Shown: piece by piece, positions 26,778 through 35,290 of the stretch | Numbering within the stretch: position 1 is the first letter of the stretch | Layout of the letters: each line of letters begins with the position of its first letter | From: an uncultured Flavobacteriales bacterium | Lineage (GTDB): Bacteria > Bacteroidota > Bacteroidia > Flavobacteriales > BACL11 | DNA: 64,000 bases | NCBI GenBank assembly: GCA_905612305.1 | Contig: CAJQRK010000005.1 | Coordinates: 27,861-91,860 of the forward strand | Direction: 5' to 3' | Made by a program: the position numbers and the translations under genes | The notes under the pieces: generated by a model | What the model saw: the letters and a program-made list of their open reading frames with translations, nothing else | Databases searched by the model: none | Told to the model about the DNA's origin: nothing

Positions 26778-27571
26778 TATATTGCTACTTTTCCTTTAAT
26801 GTGTGGGTGAAATTCATAATCGATTAACTCAAAATCATCAATAGTGAAATCAAAAATACTTTTCACATTTGGGTTAATTTTCATATCAGGTAATTTCTTG
26901 CAATCTCTACTTAATTGTAATTCTGTTTGTTCAAAATGATTCGTATAAATATGTGCATCACCCAAAGTATGAATAAAATCTCCAACTTCTAAATTACAGA
27001 CTTGGGCTATCATCATTGTTAAAAGGGCATAAGATGCAATATTGAAAGGAACTCCCAAGAAGATGTCCGCACTTCTTTGGTAGAGTTGACAAGAAAGTTT
27101 GCCGTCTGCTACATAAAACTGAAAGAAAGCATGACAAGGAGGTAAAGCCATTAACTCAATTTCCCCTACATTCCAAGCACTTACAATAATTCTTCTACTA
27201 TCAGGGTTGTTTTTTAGTGTATCTACTACTTGAGTAATTTGATCAATGTGTTTTCCATCAGGTGCTGGCCAACTTCTCCATTGGTAACCGTAGACATGAC
27301 CTAAATTCCCATCTTCATCTGCCCATTCATCCCAAATACGAACTCCATTTTCTTTGAGATATTTAATATTGGTATCTCCCTTTAAAAACCAAAGTAGCTC
27401 GTGAATGATAGATTTTAAGTGTAGCTTCTTTGTTGTTATACACGGAAACCCTTCTGATAAATCGAAACGCATTTGGTGGCCAAAAACACTTTTAGTGCCT
27501 GTTCCTGTTCTATCTTTTTTTAGCGTGCCTTCTTTCATCACGCGTGTCATCAAATCTAAATATTGCCGCAT
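26777..27571 (-). CDS. thyA: Thymidylate synthase ThyA
   Basis: A 264-aa enzyme, the same length as E. coli ThyA, that methylates dUMP to dTMP with methylene-tetrahydrofolate. The catalytic cysteine is Cys146 in [21 protein letters not shown] (126-134) binds phosphate; [20 protein letters not shown] is the dUMP-binding helix. The mechanism yields dihydrofolate, which the nearby folA product reduces. It lies 19 nt after the nucleoside transporter gene and overlaps the next gene by one base. Confidence 0.98.
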   Translation of the reverse strand: MRQYLDLMTRVMKEGTLKKDRTGTGTKSVFGHQMRFDLSEGFPCITTKKLHLKSIIHELLWFLKGDTNIKYLKENGVRIWDEWADEDGNLGHVYGYQWRSWPAPDGKHIDQITQVVDTLKNNPDSRRIIVSAWNVGEIELMALPPCHAFFQFYVADGKLSCQLYQRSADIFLGVPFNIASYALLTMMIAQVCNLEVGDFIHTLGDAHIYTNHFEQTELQLSRDCKKLPDMKINPNVKSIFDFTIDDFELIDYEFHPHIKGKVAI

Positions 27572-27590
27572 TGTTTAGTTTATAGTTTTC

Positions 27591-29264
27591 TTAAATTAAC
27601 ATTCCTACAATTACAGCTGTAAATAAAGAGGCAAGGGTTCCTCCAATTAAAGCCAAAACTCCAAGTTTAGATAAATCCCCTCTTCTTTTTGGAGCCAGGG
27701 CTCCAATTCCTCCAATCTGTATTCCAATAGAAGCAAAGTTGGCAAAACCACACAATATATATGTGGCAATTATAATGGATCTTTGCTCTGCGAAATCTCC
27801 TGCATTTTTCATTTCCCCTAAGGACATATATCCAAAAAATTCGTTCAACACGGTTTTCTGTCCTAATAGTTCGCCTACTAAAAACATATCCTCCTTGCAG
27901 ACTCCCATAAGCCAAGCAATAGGAGCTCCAATGTATCCTAAAATCATGTTAAATGAAAGTTCAGGATATCTAGTGTTTATAGCAATCCAATCATTTAATG
28001 TAGTCCAATCTCCAACTTTAAAAAGTATAAAATTTGCCATAGACATCAGTGCAATGAACACCAGTAGCATAGCTCCAACATTTACCGCTAATCTGAGCCC
28101 ATCAGTTGTTCCTTGAGAAATTGCTTCTAATTCATTGCAAACCACATCTCCACTATTAACTTCTAATTTCGTTTCAAATTTTTCTTTTTCTGGCAACAAC
28201 ATTTTTGCTGCCACAATAGCTGCTGGCGCCGACATTACAGAAGCCATTATAAGGTGAACAGCAAATTCTTCCCCTAACATTCCAATAAAAGCAGCTAACA
28301 CTCCTCCGGCAATTGTTGCCATTCCTCCACTCATCAGGCACAACATTTCCGACATAGTCATCTTATCTAAATAAGGTTTCACTAATAAAGGGGCTTCTGT
28401 TTGACCGAGAAAAATATTGCCTGCAGCAGCCACACTTTCTGGTCCTGAAAGTTTTAAAGTTTTTTTCATTAGCCAAGCAAATCCGTAAACAATTCTTGGT
28501 AAAATTTTCCAATAATAAAATAAAGAAGTAAGAGCCGAAAAGAAAATTATTGTCGGCAAAACCTGAAATGCAAATACATATCCAAAAGAATCTGACTTAT
28601 CCATTAGGCCTCCAAATAGAAATTCAGATCCCTTATTTGTAAAATATATTATTTTTGCAAATCCCTTTGCAATAAAATTAAATAAATTAAAAACAAATGG
28701 CACTTTCAGAATAAGTATGGCAAATACTATTTGAATTCCTAATCCTTTGCCAACTAATACCCAGTCAATTCCCTTTCTATTTCTGCTAAATAAAAATGCG
28801 ATAAGTAAAAGAGAAATTATTCCAAGAATTCCTCTTAAAAGTGAAGTAATAGAAAATCCGGAAGTTGCTATTGTAGTGGGCTCAATATATTTCTTAAAAG
28901 CATAATTTCTATTATCGTCATTTAAAACTAATTTATTATCTTGTAATTTAACTTTATAAACTCGTATTTTATGATAATGTAATTCCTCAGTATTAGGTGG
29001 GCCGTAATGAAAAGTTAATGATAATACTACCGCATCAAATTCCCATCTTCCTTTTTCTTTTATCTTTTCTTTTTTTAACTCATATGAAAAAGTTCCGTCT
29101 TCATTTATTTGCATGAAATCCCCCTCAGATATTGTCTTCAGATTTTTGCCAGATTTAACTGTATCTGGAAGGATGTAATCATAATTCCATTTCCCAATAA
29201 TTTCTTGCGAATAAGAGAAAATAGACAGTGTGAAAAAAGTAATCAGTAAGAATATTTTTCTCAT
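27591..29264 (-). CDS. CNT (NupC-type) nucleoside transporter with N-terminal exported lipocalin-like domain
   Basis: A 557-aa fusion. Residues 1-19 form a signal peptide or first helix (MRKIFLLITFFTLSIFSYS). Residues ~20-125 form a small beta domain with IIGKWNYDYIL, INEDGTFSYELKK, GRWEFDAVVLSLTF and LVLNDDNRNYAFKKY, the strand pattern of lipocalin-like domains. From ~135 onward comes a complete concentrative nucleoside transporter: FGYVFAFQVLPTIIFFSAL, GNIFLGQTEAPLLVKPYL, MATIAGGVLAAF and an ending GFANFASIGIQIGGIGALAPKRR. Typical CNTs are about 400 aa, so the extra N-domain is real. The transporter imports nucleosides with Na+ or H+. It is adjacent to thyA. Confidence 0.92.
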   Translation of the reverse strand: MRKIFLLITFFTLSIFSYSQEIIGKWNYDYILPDTVKSGKNLKTISEGDFMQINEDGTFSYELKKEKIKEKGRWEFDAVVLSLTFHYGPPNTEELHYHKIRVYKVKLQDNKLVLNDDNRNYAFKKYIEPTTIATSGFSITSLLRGILGIISLLLIAFLFSRNRKGIDWVLVGKGLGIQIVFAILILKVPFVFNLFNFIAKGFAKIIYFTNKGSEFLFGGLMDKSDSFGYVFAFQVLPTIIFFSALTSLFYYWKILPRIVYGFAWLMKKTLKLSGPESVAAAGNIFLGQTEAPLLVKPYLDKMTMSEMLCLMSGGMATIAGGVLAAFIGMLGEEFAVHLIMASVMSAPAAIVAAKMLLPEKEKFETKLEVNSGDVVCNELEAISQGTTDGLRLAVNVGAMLLVFIALMSMANFILFKVGDWTTLNDWIAINTRYPELSFNMILGYIGAPIAWLMGVCKEDMFLVGELLGQKTVLNEFFGYMSLGEMKNAGDFAEQRSIIIATYILCGFANFASIGIQIGGIGALAPKRRGDLSKLGVLALIGGTLASLFTAVIVGMLI

Positions 29265-29867
29265 TTAATTCTCATTTCGTTTTTTTATTTCATCTCTTAA
29301 TTCAGAGGCGTTTTCATAATCCTCCTCTTCAATGGCAATAACCAACATTTTCTTTAGTTTATCCAAACTGAAAGTATGGACCCCTTGCGGTTCATCCATT
29401 TTATCATCTTCTTCATCAAGTGAAAATAGATCGTCTTCCTCACGGGAGCTATTTACAATAATTCCGGCTCTGGCAAGAATATCCTCATAAGTAAATACAG
29501 GACAAGAATAACGAATTGCAAGAGCAATTGCATCAGAAGTTCTTGCATCTATTTTTACTTCCTCTTCGGTAACTTTATGTTTGCAATGGAAAGCAGCATG
29601 AAAAATTCCTTCAATCAAAGTGTGAATAACAACTTTCTGAATTGTGATATTATAGCTATCCCCAAAAGTTTTGAATAAATCATGCGTTAACGGACGGCCA
29701 GGTTCTTCGGTGCCGTCTAATGCAATAGCAATAGAACGAGCTTCACACCAGCCAATCACAATGGGCAATTGTCGCTTTCCTACAGTTTCGTTCAACAATA
29801 GTACATAGACATTGTTTTGTGAATCACTTTGGCGAATAGCCGCTATATTTAATTGAACAAGATCCAA
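29265..29867 (-). CDS. Bifunctional nuclease family protein (DUF151) with C-terminal UVR-like motif
   Basis: A 200-aa protein. The DUF151/BFN domain (residues ~1-130) has LLLNETVGKRQLPIVIGWCEARSIAIAL, PLTHDLFKTF and the conserved IDARTSDAIALAIR (~106-119). A short acidic linker (EEDDLFSLDEEDDK) leads to a UVR-type helical hairpin at about 165-198 (LKKMLVIAIEEEDYENASELRDEIKK), as seen in UvrB/UvrC and ClpC. Plant and bacterial relatives have reported nuclease activity, but the role in Bacteroidota is unknown. It is fused head to tail with neighbours: 2 nt after etfA and adjacent to the CNT gene. Confidence 0.92.
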   Translation of the reverse strand: MDLVQLNIAAIRQSDSQNNVYVLLLNETVGKRQLPIVIGWCEARSIAIALDGTEEPGRPLTHDLFKTFGDSYNITIQKVVIHTLIEGIFHAAFHCKHKVTEEEVKIDARTSDAIALAIRYSCPVFTYEDILARAGIIVNSSREEDDLFSLDEEDDKMDEPQGVHTFSLDKLKKMLVIAIEEEDYENASELRDEIKKRNEN

Positions 29868-29869
29868 AT

Positions 29870-30817
29870 TTAGCTATTTAGTTTTTTAATTTCCTGAATT
29901 AATTTTGGTACAACTTCAAAAGCATCTCCTATAATTCCATAATCAGCCGCTTTAAAGAATGGTGCTTCTGGGTCGGTGTTAATGGCTACCATTACTTTTG
30001 ATGAATTTACGCCAGCCAAATGCTGTATAGCTCCTGAAATTCCAATAGCAATATAAAGATCAGCAGTTACTACCTTTCCGGTTTGCCCAACATGTTCAGC
30101 ATGTGGTCTCCATCCAATATCTGCTACTGGCTTGGAACAGGCTGTTGCCGCTCCTAAAACTTCTGCTAATTCTTCAATCATTCCCCAATTTTCAGGCCCT
30201 TTCAAACCTCTGCCACCTGAAATTACTATTTCAGCTTCCGAGAGGGAAATTTTACCGCTTGCTGTTTCTTGTCCTTGAATAGTGATAGCTCCTTTTTCAT
30301 TAGCAGATGAAGTTTCAATACTGCAACTGCCACCGGTTTCAATTAACTGATAAGAGTTAGGGGTAAAGCAAAGGATAGCTTTTTCAGTATTTATTGTAAT
30401 TAATTCAATTGCTTTTGATGAGAATGCTTTTCGCTTAACTGTAATGGGGGTAGTACTTTCTGCTAATGTAATTACATTACTTATTGCTCCCGCTTTTAGT
30501 TTTGCTGAAAGCCTTGGAGCAATCATTGTTGCTGTGTTTGTATTCGAAAATACAATAACACTAGCATTATTAGCTGCAGTAGCTATTGCATTTGTAGCGG
30601 CCTGGCTATCTCCTTTTTCTATTCCAGCACAAGTAATAACTTTTGAAGCACCATAGCCCCCTAATTTATTCAACTGCTCATCACTTACCTGTCCTAAAGA
30701 AATAGCAATAACATCTGTTCCTAATAGTTTAGCGGTTTCGCTTGCATAAGAAACCGCTTCAAAACTACTTTTTCTAAAATTTCCGCCCCAACTTTCGGTA
30801 TATACTAATACTGACAT
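29870..30817 (-). CDS. etfA: Electron transfer flavoprotein subunit alpha
   Basis: A 315-aa FAD-binding subunit. The C-terminal FAD domain is complete: VISGGRGLKGPENWGMIEELAEVLGAATACSKPVAD (~193-228), HVGQTGKVVTADLYIAIGISGAIQHLAG and INTDPEAPFFKAADYGIIGD. ETF collects electrons from acyl-CoA dehydrogenases and related enzymes and passes them to the quinone pool via ETF-quinone oxidoreductase. It follows etfB by 19 nt. Confidence 0.97.
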   Translation of the reverse strand: MSVLVYTESWGGNFRKSSFEAVSYASETAKLLGTDVIAISLGQVSDEQLNKLGGYGASKVITCAGIEKGDSQAATNAIATAANNASVIVFSNTNTATMIAPRLSAKLKAGAISNVITLAESTTPITVKRKAFSSKAIELITINTEKAILCFTPNSYQLIETGGSCSIETSSANEKGAITIQGQETASGKISLSEAEIVISGGRGLKGPENWGMIEELAEVLGAATACSKPVADIGWRPHAEHVGQTGKVVTADLYIAIGISGAIQHLAGVNSSKVMVAINTDPEAPFFKAADYGIIGDAFEVVPKLIQEIKKLNS

Positions 30818-30836
30818 TTTTCTAATTTCTATTTAA

Positions 30837-31583
30837 TTAAATAACTTTTGCTTCATTGTGCAATAAACTTACTAATTCTGCAACATTATCGGATTCTACT
30901 AATTTACAAGCTCCTTTTTCTGCTGGTCTCTCAAAGCTAACTGAAGTTGTTAATTCCTCAGCTTCCTCCGCTTCGATAATCTCCAAGGGCTTTGTTCTTG
31001 CCTGCATAATCCCTCTCATGTTAGGAATTCGTAAGTCAGACTCTTCAACTAATCCTTTTTGACCTCCTATTACTAAAGGTAAATCAGCGGCTAAAGTTTC
31101 TTTTCCTCCATCAATTTCTCTAGTTAAAGTTGCAGATACTCCTGAGATGTCCATGCCATTACAAGCATTTACAAATGCTAATCCTAAAATTTCAGCAATC
31201 ATAGCGGGTACTGCGCCTCCGTTATAGTCCAAGGATTCTTTGCCAGCAATAATTAAATCAGCAGGATTTTCTTTTAAGTAGCTTGCAATTAAAGCAGCTG
31301 TTGAATAACTATCAGTAGCTACTTTATTAATTCTTATGGCACTATCGGCACCAATAGCTAATGCTTTTCTAATCACAGGTTCGGCAGTAGCATCACCAAC
31401 TGTAATTACTTTGACATTACCTCCGCTAGCTTCTTTCAATAGCATGGCTTTTGTTAAGCCAAATTCATCATTAGGGTTTATTACAAATTGGATTCCACTA
31501 TTATCAAATTTTGTATTATTTTGAGTAAAATTAATTTTTGAAGTAGTATCAGGAACACTACTTATGCAAACTACAATATTCAT
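30837..31583 (-). CDS. etfB: Electron transfer flavoprotein subunit beta
   Basis: A 248-aa AMP-binding ETF subunit and the first gene of the likely eight-gene run down to 24330. Family motifs: VVCISSVPDTT (3-13), INPNDEFGLTKAMLLKE (~35-51), RKALAIGADSAIRI and AGKESLDYNGGAVPAMIAEILG (~113-134). The signature loop LPLVIGGQKGLVEESDLRIPNMRGIMQAR (~167-195) contacts the dehydrogenase. A TAAATTTG promoter box precedes it by 27 nt. Confidence 0.97.
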   Translation of the reverse strand: MNIVVCISSVPDTTSKINFTQNNTKFDNSGIQFVINPNDEFGLTKAMLLKEASGGNVKVITVGDATAEPVIRKALAIGADSAIRINKVATDSYSTAALIASYLKENPADLIIAGKESLDYNGGAVPAMIAEILGLAFVNACNGMDISGVSATLTREIDGGKETLAADLPLVIGGQKGLVEESDLRIPNMRGIMQARTKPLEIIEAEEAEELTTSVSFERPAEKGACKLVESDNVAELVSLLHNEAKVI

Positions 31584-31609
31584 CTTTTTTTGATTTTATT
31601 AAATATGAG

Positions 31610-31617
31610 CAAATTTA
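31610..31617 (-). promoter_or_regulatory. Bacteroidota -7 box (TAAATTTG) of the etfB operon
   Basis: An exact TAnnTTTG match on the minus strand, followed by C, 26 nt before ATG 31583. It shares the 177-base divergent gap with the hppA promoter. Confidence 0.6.
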
Positions 31618-31709
31618 ATAAAATGCAATAAAACGGACCAGTTTTTATGAGTAAAAACAAGTGACTATATTAATTAAGGCAGGATCTTATGAGATTTGTA
31701 TAAAAATAC

Positions 31710-31717
31710 TATTTTTG
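31710..31717 (+). promoter_or_regulatory. Bacteroidota -7 box (TATTTTTG) of hppA
   Basis: TATTTTTG followed by C lies 43 nt before ATG 31761. No good TTTG -33 box is seen at the expected spacing. Confidence 0.5.
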
Positions 31718-31760
31718 CACACATTTTAAAAACAAAAATTAATTAACAAAAAATAAAAAA

Positions 31761-33947
31761 ATGGAAGAGATTTTAAGTCACATTATTGACTACTTACCTT
31801 TTTTTGGGTTACTTGCCTTAAGCTTTGTAATCTGGAAAAATGCGTGGGTATCTAAGCAAGATGAAGGGGATGAGAAAATGAAAAGGATAGCAAAGAATAT
31901 TGCTGACGGAGCAATGTCTTTCTTAAAAGCAGAATACAAAGTGCTATCTGTATTTGTATTTGCTGTTGCAATCCTTTTATATTTTAAAGGTAAAAGTGAT
32001 GTAAAAGAAATTGAAGGAGAAATCATACATATTTCAAGTGGAATGGTTGCATTGTCTTTTGTTGTGGGTGCTATTTGTTCTGCTCTTGCTGGTTTTATTG
32101 GAATGAAAGTTGCAACAAAAGCAAATGTTAGAACTACGCAGGCTGCCAAAACTTCATTAGGAAAAGCTTTGGAAGTAGCATTTTCTGGAGGTGCTGTAAT
32201 GGGACTTGGAGTTGTAGGATTAGGAGTATTAGGATTAAGTTCTTTATTATGGTTTTATGGAGACACATACCAAATGGTTATAGACGGTTCTGTAAATCAC
32301 TCTAATTTAGAAAAAGTATTAAATATATTAGCAGGATTCTCATTGGGAGCTTCTTCCATTGCATTATTTGCAAGAGTTGGTGGCGGTATCTATACTAAAG
32401 CTGCAGATGTTGGTGCTGACCTTGTTGGTAAAGTAGAAGCGGGAATTCCAGAAGATCATCCCTTAAACCCAGCAACAATTGCTGATAATGTAGGTGATAA
32501 TGTAGGTGATGTTGCCGGAATGGGAGCTGATTTATTTGAATCATATGTTGGTTCAATTATTGCAACTATGGTACTTGGCGCTACTTTAACTGGAGTTACA
32601 TTTCATGATGGGATGGGGGCCGTTTACTTACCATTAGTATTGGCTGCTGCCGGAATTATAATGTCAATTATTGGAACATTTTTTGTAAAAGTTAAAGATG
32701 GAGGATCTCCTCACAGAGCTTTAAATATTGGCGAGTTCGGATCAGCCGCACTTATGATTGTGGCTTCTTGGTTTATTATTAATGCTATGTTACCAGACAC
32801 ATTTATGGATGGAGAAACTTCTTATACTAACATGGGAGTATTTTATGCAACTATTACTGGTTTGGTAGCAGGATTATTAGTAGGTAAAGCAACTGAAATG
32901 TACACGGGTACAGGTACAAAAGCTGTAAATTCTATTGTAAAACAATCTGAAACAGGATCAGCGACAACTATTATTGCTGGTTTAGGTGTTGGCATGATGT
33001 CAACAGCTATTCCTATTTTATTAATTGCTACAGCTATTATAGTGTCTCACCATTTTGCTGGAATGTATGGTATTGCAATTGCTGCAGTAGGAATGCTTGC
33101 TAATACTGGTATTCAATTGGCTATAGATGCTTATGGACCAATTTCTGATAATGCTGGTGGTATTGCTGAAATGGCAGAACTTCCTTCTGAAGTTAGAGAA
33201 AGAACTGACAAATTAGATGCTGTAGGAAATACAACTGCTGCAATTGGTAAAGGATTTGCAATTGCATCCGCTGCACTTACAGCACTTGCTTTATTTGCTG
33301 CATTTATGAAAACTGCTGGAATTACAACAATTGATGTAGCTAACCCAGTTGTAATGGCTGGTTTATTAATTGGGGCAATGCTGCCATTTGTATTCTCTGC
33401 AATGGCAATGAATGCAGTTGGTAGAGCTGCAATGGCAATGATTGAAGAAGTGAGAAGGCAATTTAGAGATATTCCTGCACTTAAAGCAGCCTTAGAAGTA
33501 ATGAGAAAATATGATTCTGACATGAGCAAAGCTACTCCAGAAGACAGAGCTATATTTGATGCTGCTGATGGAGTTGCAGAATACGATAAATGTGTTGATA
33601 TTTCTACAAAAGCATCTATTAAAGAAATGGTAATGCCAGGGTTGCTTGCAATTATTGTTCCTGTTGCTATAGGTTTTGGTGGTGGAGCTGAAATGCTAGG
33701 AGGTTTACTTGCAGGAGTTACATCTTGTGGTGTGCTTATGGCAATTTTCCAATCCAATGCAGGTGGGGCTTGGGATAATGCTAAAAAAACAATTGAAGAA
33801 AAAGGAGGTAAAGGAACTGAAGCTCATAAAGCGTCAGTTGTTGGTGATACTGTTGGAGATCCATTTAAAGACACATCTGGCCCTTCATTAAATATATTAT
33901 TAAAATTAATCTCAGTTGTAGCTCTTGTAATTGCATCATCTTTATAA
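31761..33947 (+). CDS. hppA: Membrane-bound ion-translocating pyrophosphatase, K+-dependent type
   Basis: A 728-aa polytopic pump that couples pyrophosphate hydrolysis to H+ and/or Na+ export. The substrate site is intact: [23 protein letters not shown] (216-238), [20 protein letters not shown] (242-261) and the C-terminal [22 protein letters not shown] at 489-494 has Ala at the position where K+-independent enzymes carry Lys, so a K+-dependent type is predicted. That class includes Na+ pumps and Na+/H+ dual pumps known from Bacteroidota; which ion is moved cannot be decided here. A lipoprotein gene follows after 28 nt. Confidence 0.96.
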   Translation: MEEILSHIIDYLPFFGLLALSFVIWKNAWVSKQDEGDEKMKRIAKNIADGAMSFLKAEYKVLSVFVFAVAILLYFKGKSDVKEIEGEIIHISSGMVALSFVVGAICSALAGFIGMKVATKANVRTTQAAKTSLGKALEVAFSGGAVMGLGVVGLGVLGLSSLLWFYGDTYQMVIDGSVNHSNLEKVLNILAGFSLGASSIALFARVGGGIYTKAADVGADLVGKVEAGIPEDHPLNPATIADNVGDNVGDVAGMGADLFESYVGSIIATMVLGATLTGVTFHDGMGAVYLPLVLAAAGIIMSIIGTFFVKVKDGGSPHRALNIGEFGSAALMIVASWFIINAMLPDTFMDGETSYTNMGVFYATITGLVAGLLVGKATEMYTGTGTKAVNSIVKQSETGSATTIIAGLGVGMMSTAIPILLIATAIIVSHHFAGMYGIAIAAVGMLANTGIQLAIDAYGPISDNAGGIAEMAELPSEVRERTDKLDAVGNTTAAIGKGFAIASAALTALALFAAFMKTAGITTIDVANPVVMAGLLIGAMLPFVFSAMAMNAVGRAAMAMIEEVRRQFRDIPALKAALEVMRKYDSDMSKATPEDRAIFDAADGVAEYDKCVDISTKASIKEMVMPGLLAIIVPVAIGFGGGAEMLGGLLAGVTSCGVLMAIFQSNAGGAWDNAKKTIEEKGGKGTEAHKASVVGDTVGDPFKDTSGPSLNILLKLISVVALVIASSL

Positions 33948-33975
33948 ATAATACACTGAACAATAAATAAATATT

Positions 33976-34524
33976 ATGAAGACTATATTAAAATTATTAT
34001 ATGCAGTTATAATTACTGTATTACTAGTAAGTTGTGGAGGAAATGATAAAACTACTGATGGTCCTAAGCTTGAAAATGCATTAGTTAAAGATAGTAAAAT
34101 TACAGAAAGTCTAGAGAAAAAATCTGCACTTTATGGAAAAGCAGAGAGTTTTGACTTTAATTTCTCAAAAGGAGATAATTTTAAGAAATTCAATATTACA
34201 ATGATTGTTGTATCTGCAGATATGAATTGTACTGCAGAGGCTAAGTTATGTGAAGAAATATCTAGCTTTATTGGAGGCAATAAATTAGTTTTTAGTTCTT
34301 CAGAGGAATATGCTTTAAGAGAGGAAGAATCACCCGAATATAGAATGATGCAAAAAGGAACTATTGAGATTAATGATAATACTTATGGCGGAACTCTATA
34401 TTATAATGGAGACGGGAGTAATAAAGTATCAGCATGGTTTTATGGCAAGTTAATTTTCGAATTACCTGCAATAAAATCACTAAAAGGGGAGCCATTAATA
34501 ATCGAAATAAAAGGGAAGAAATAA
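33976..34524 (+). CDS. Putative lipoprotein, unknown function
   Basis: A 182-aa protein with a lipoprotein signal (hydrophobic YAVIITVLLVSC, lipobox Cys20, then GGNDK). The mature part has Lys-rich and beta-rich stretches (KKFNITMIVVSADMNCTAEAKLCEEISSFIGG; GTIEINDNTYGGTLYYNG; SAWFYGKLIFELPAI). I do not recognise a family. It follows hppA closely and ends at a terminator, so it is likely read from the hppA transcript. Confidence 0.78.
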   Translation: MKTILKLLYAVIITVLLVSCGGNDKTTDGPKLENALVKDSKITESLEKKSALYGKAESFDFNFSKGDNFKKFNITMIVVSADMNCTAEAKLCEEISSFIGGNKLVFSSSEEYALREEESPEYRMMQKGTIEINDNTYGGTLYYNGDGSNKVSAWFYGKLIFELPAIKSLKGEPLIIEIKGKK

Positions 34525-34540
34525 TTTCAAATTATAATAA

Positions 34541-34570
34541 AAAAAGCCCCTCAGATGAGCGGCTTTTTTT
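34541..34570. terminator. Bidirectional intrinsic terminator between convergent genes
   Basis: AAAAAAGCC and GGCTTTTTT flank an inner stem CTCA/TGAG with a GA loop and one C-C mismatch. A-run on the left and T-run on the right let it work for both the hppA-lipoprotein transcript and the convergent deoxynucleoside kinase. Confidence 0.82.
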
Positions 34571-34591
34571 TTATTACTTATTATTAGATAA

Positions 34592-35206
34592 TTAGAATAA
34601 TCCATTTATTTCAGCATCTATCTTTTCAATAATTTTTCCTAAATCTTCTTCCTCATCTGCAAAATTCATATCATCAACATCAATAATCAAAATCTTACCT
34701 TTCGTGTATTCTCCAATCCACGCCTCATATCTTTCATTAAGTCTTGTTAGGTAATCTAAACGAATACTAGTTTCATATTCTCTCCCTCTTTTTTGGATTT
34801 GCCCTACAAGGGTAGGTACTGAAGCTCTTAAATAAATAAGTAAATCAGGAGATTTAATAAATCCATCCATTAAATTAAAAAATTCCATATAATTATCAAA
34901 ATCTCTTGAGCTCATTAATCCCATAGCATGTAAGTTGGGTGCGAAAATAAATGCATCTTCATATATTGTTCTGTCCTGAACATATTTTTCCCCACTTTCC
35001 CTTATATTAATAATTTGTCTAAATCTGCTGTTTAAAAAATAAACTTGTAGGTTGAACGACCACCTTTGCATGTCTTTATAAAAATCATTTAAGTAAGGGT
35101 TGTTTTCCACATCTTCATAATGCGCTTCCCATTTGTAATGTTTAGAAAGTTTAGTTGTTAAGGTTGTTTTTCCAGAACCAATATTTCCAGCAATTGCTAT
35201 GTGCAT
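34592..35206 (-). CDS. Deoxynucleoside kinase (first of two paralogues)
   Basis: A 204-aa P-loop kinase of the dNK/dGK-dCK family, which phosphorylates deoxynucleosides for DNA-precursor salvage. Walker A is GNIGSGKT (7-14); VQDRTIYEDAFIF (~75-87) is the DRS-type motif with catalytic Glu/Arg context; QKRGREYE (~138-145) is the LID arginine cluster. A second dNK at 39977 differs at the DRS region, so the two probably have different substrates. Base specificity cannot be read from the sequence alone. Confidence 0.93.
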   Translation of the reverse strand: MHIAIAGNIGSGKTTLTTKLSKHYKWEAHYEDVENNPYLNDFYKDMQRWSFNLQVYFLNSRFRQIINIRESGEKYVQDRTIYEDAFIFAPNLHAMGLMSSRDFDNYMEFFNLMDGFIKSPDLLIYLRASVPTLVGQIQKRGREYETSIRLDYLTRLNERYEAWIGEYTKGKILIIDVDDMNFADEEEDLGKIIEKIDAEINGLF

Positions 35207-35290
35207 ATTTAAAATTTTCGTCTAAAGTAAAAAAAGATATCCTACCGTATGTGTAAAATGCAATTTAGCAAACTAATTTGTTGAAAACTT

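Noticed and set aside
27739-28116. 125-codon ORF antisense to the CNT transporter gene
   Set aside because: Shadow frame; no promoter box or family resemblance.
33131-33757. 208-codon ORF antisense to hppA
   Set aside because: It is a shadow of a highly conserved gene; low-complexity Ser/Ala/Ile composition.
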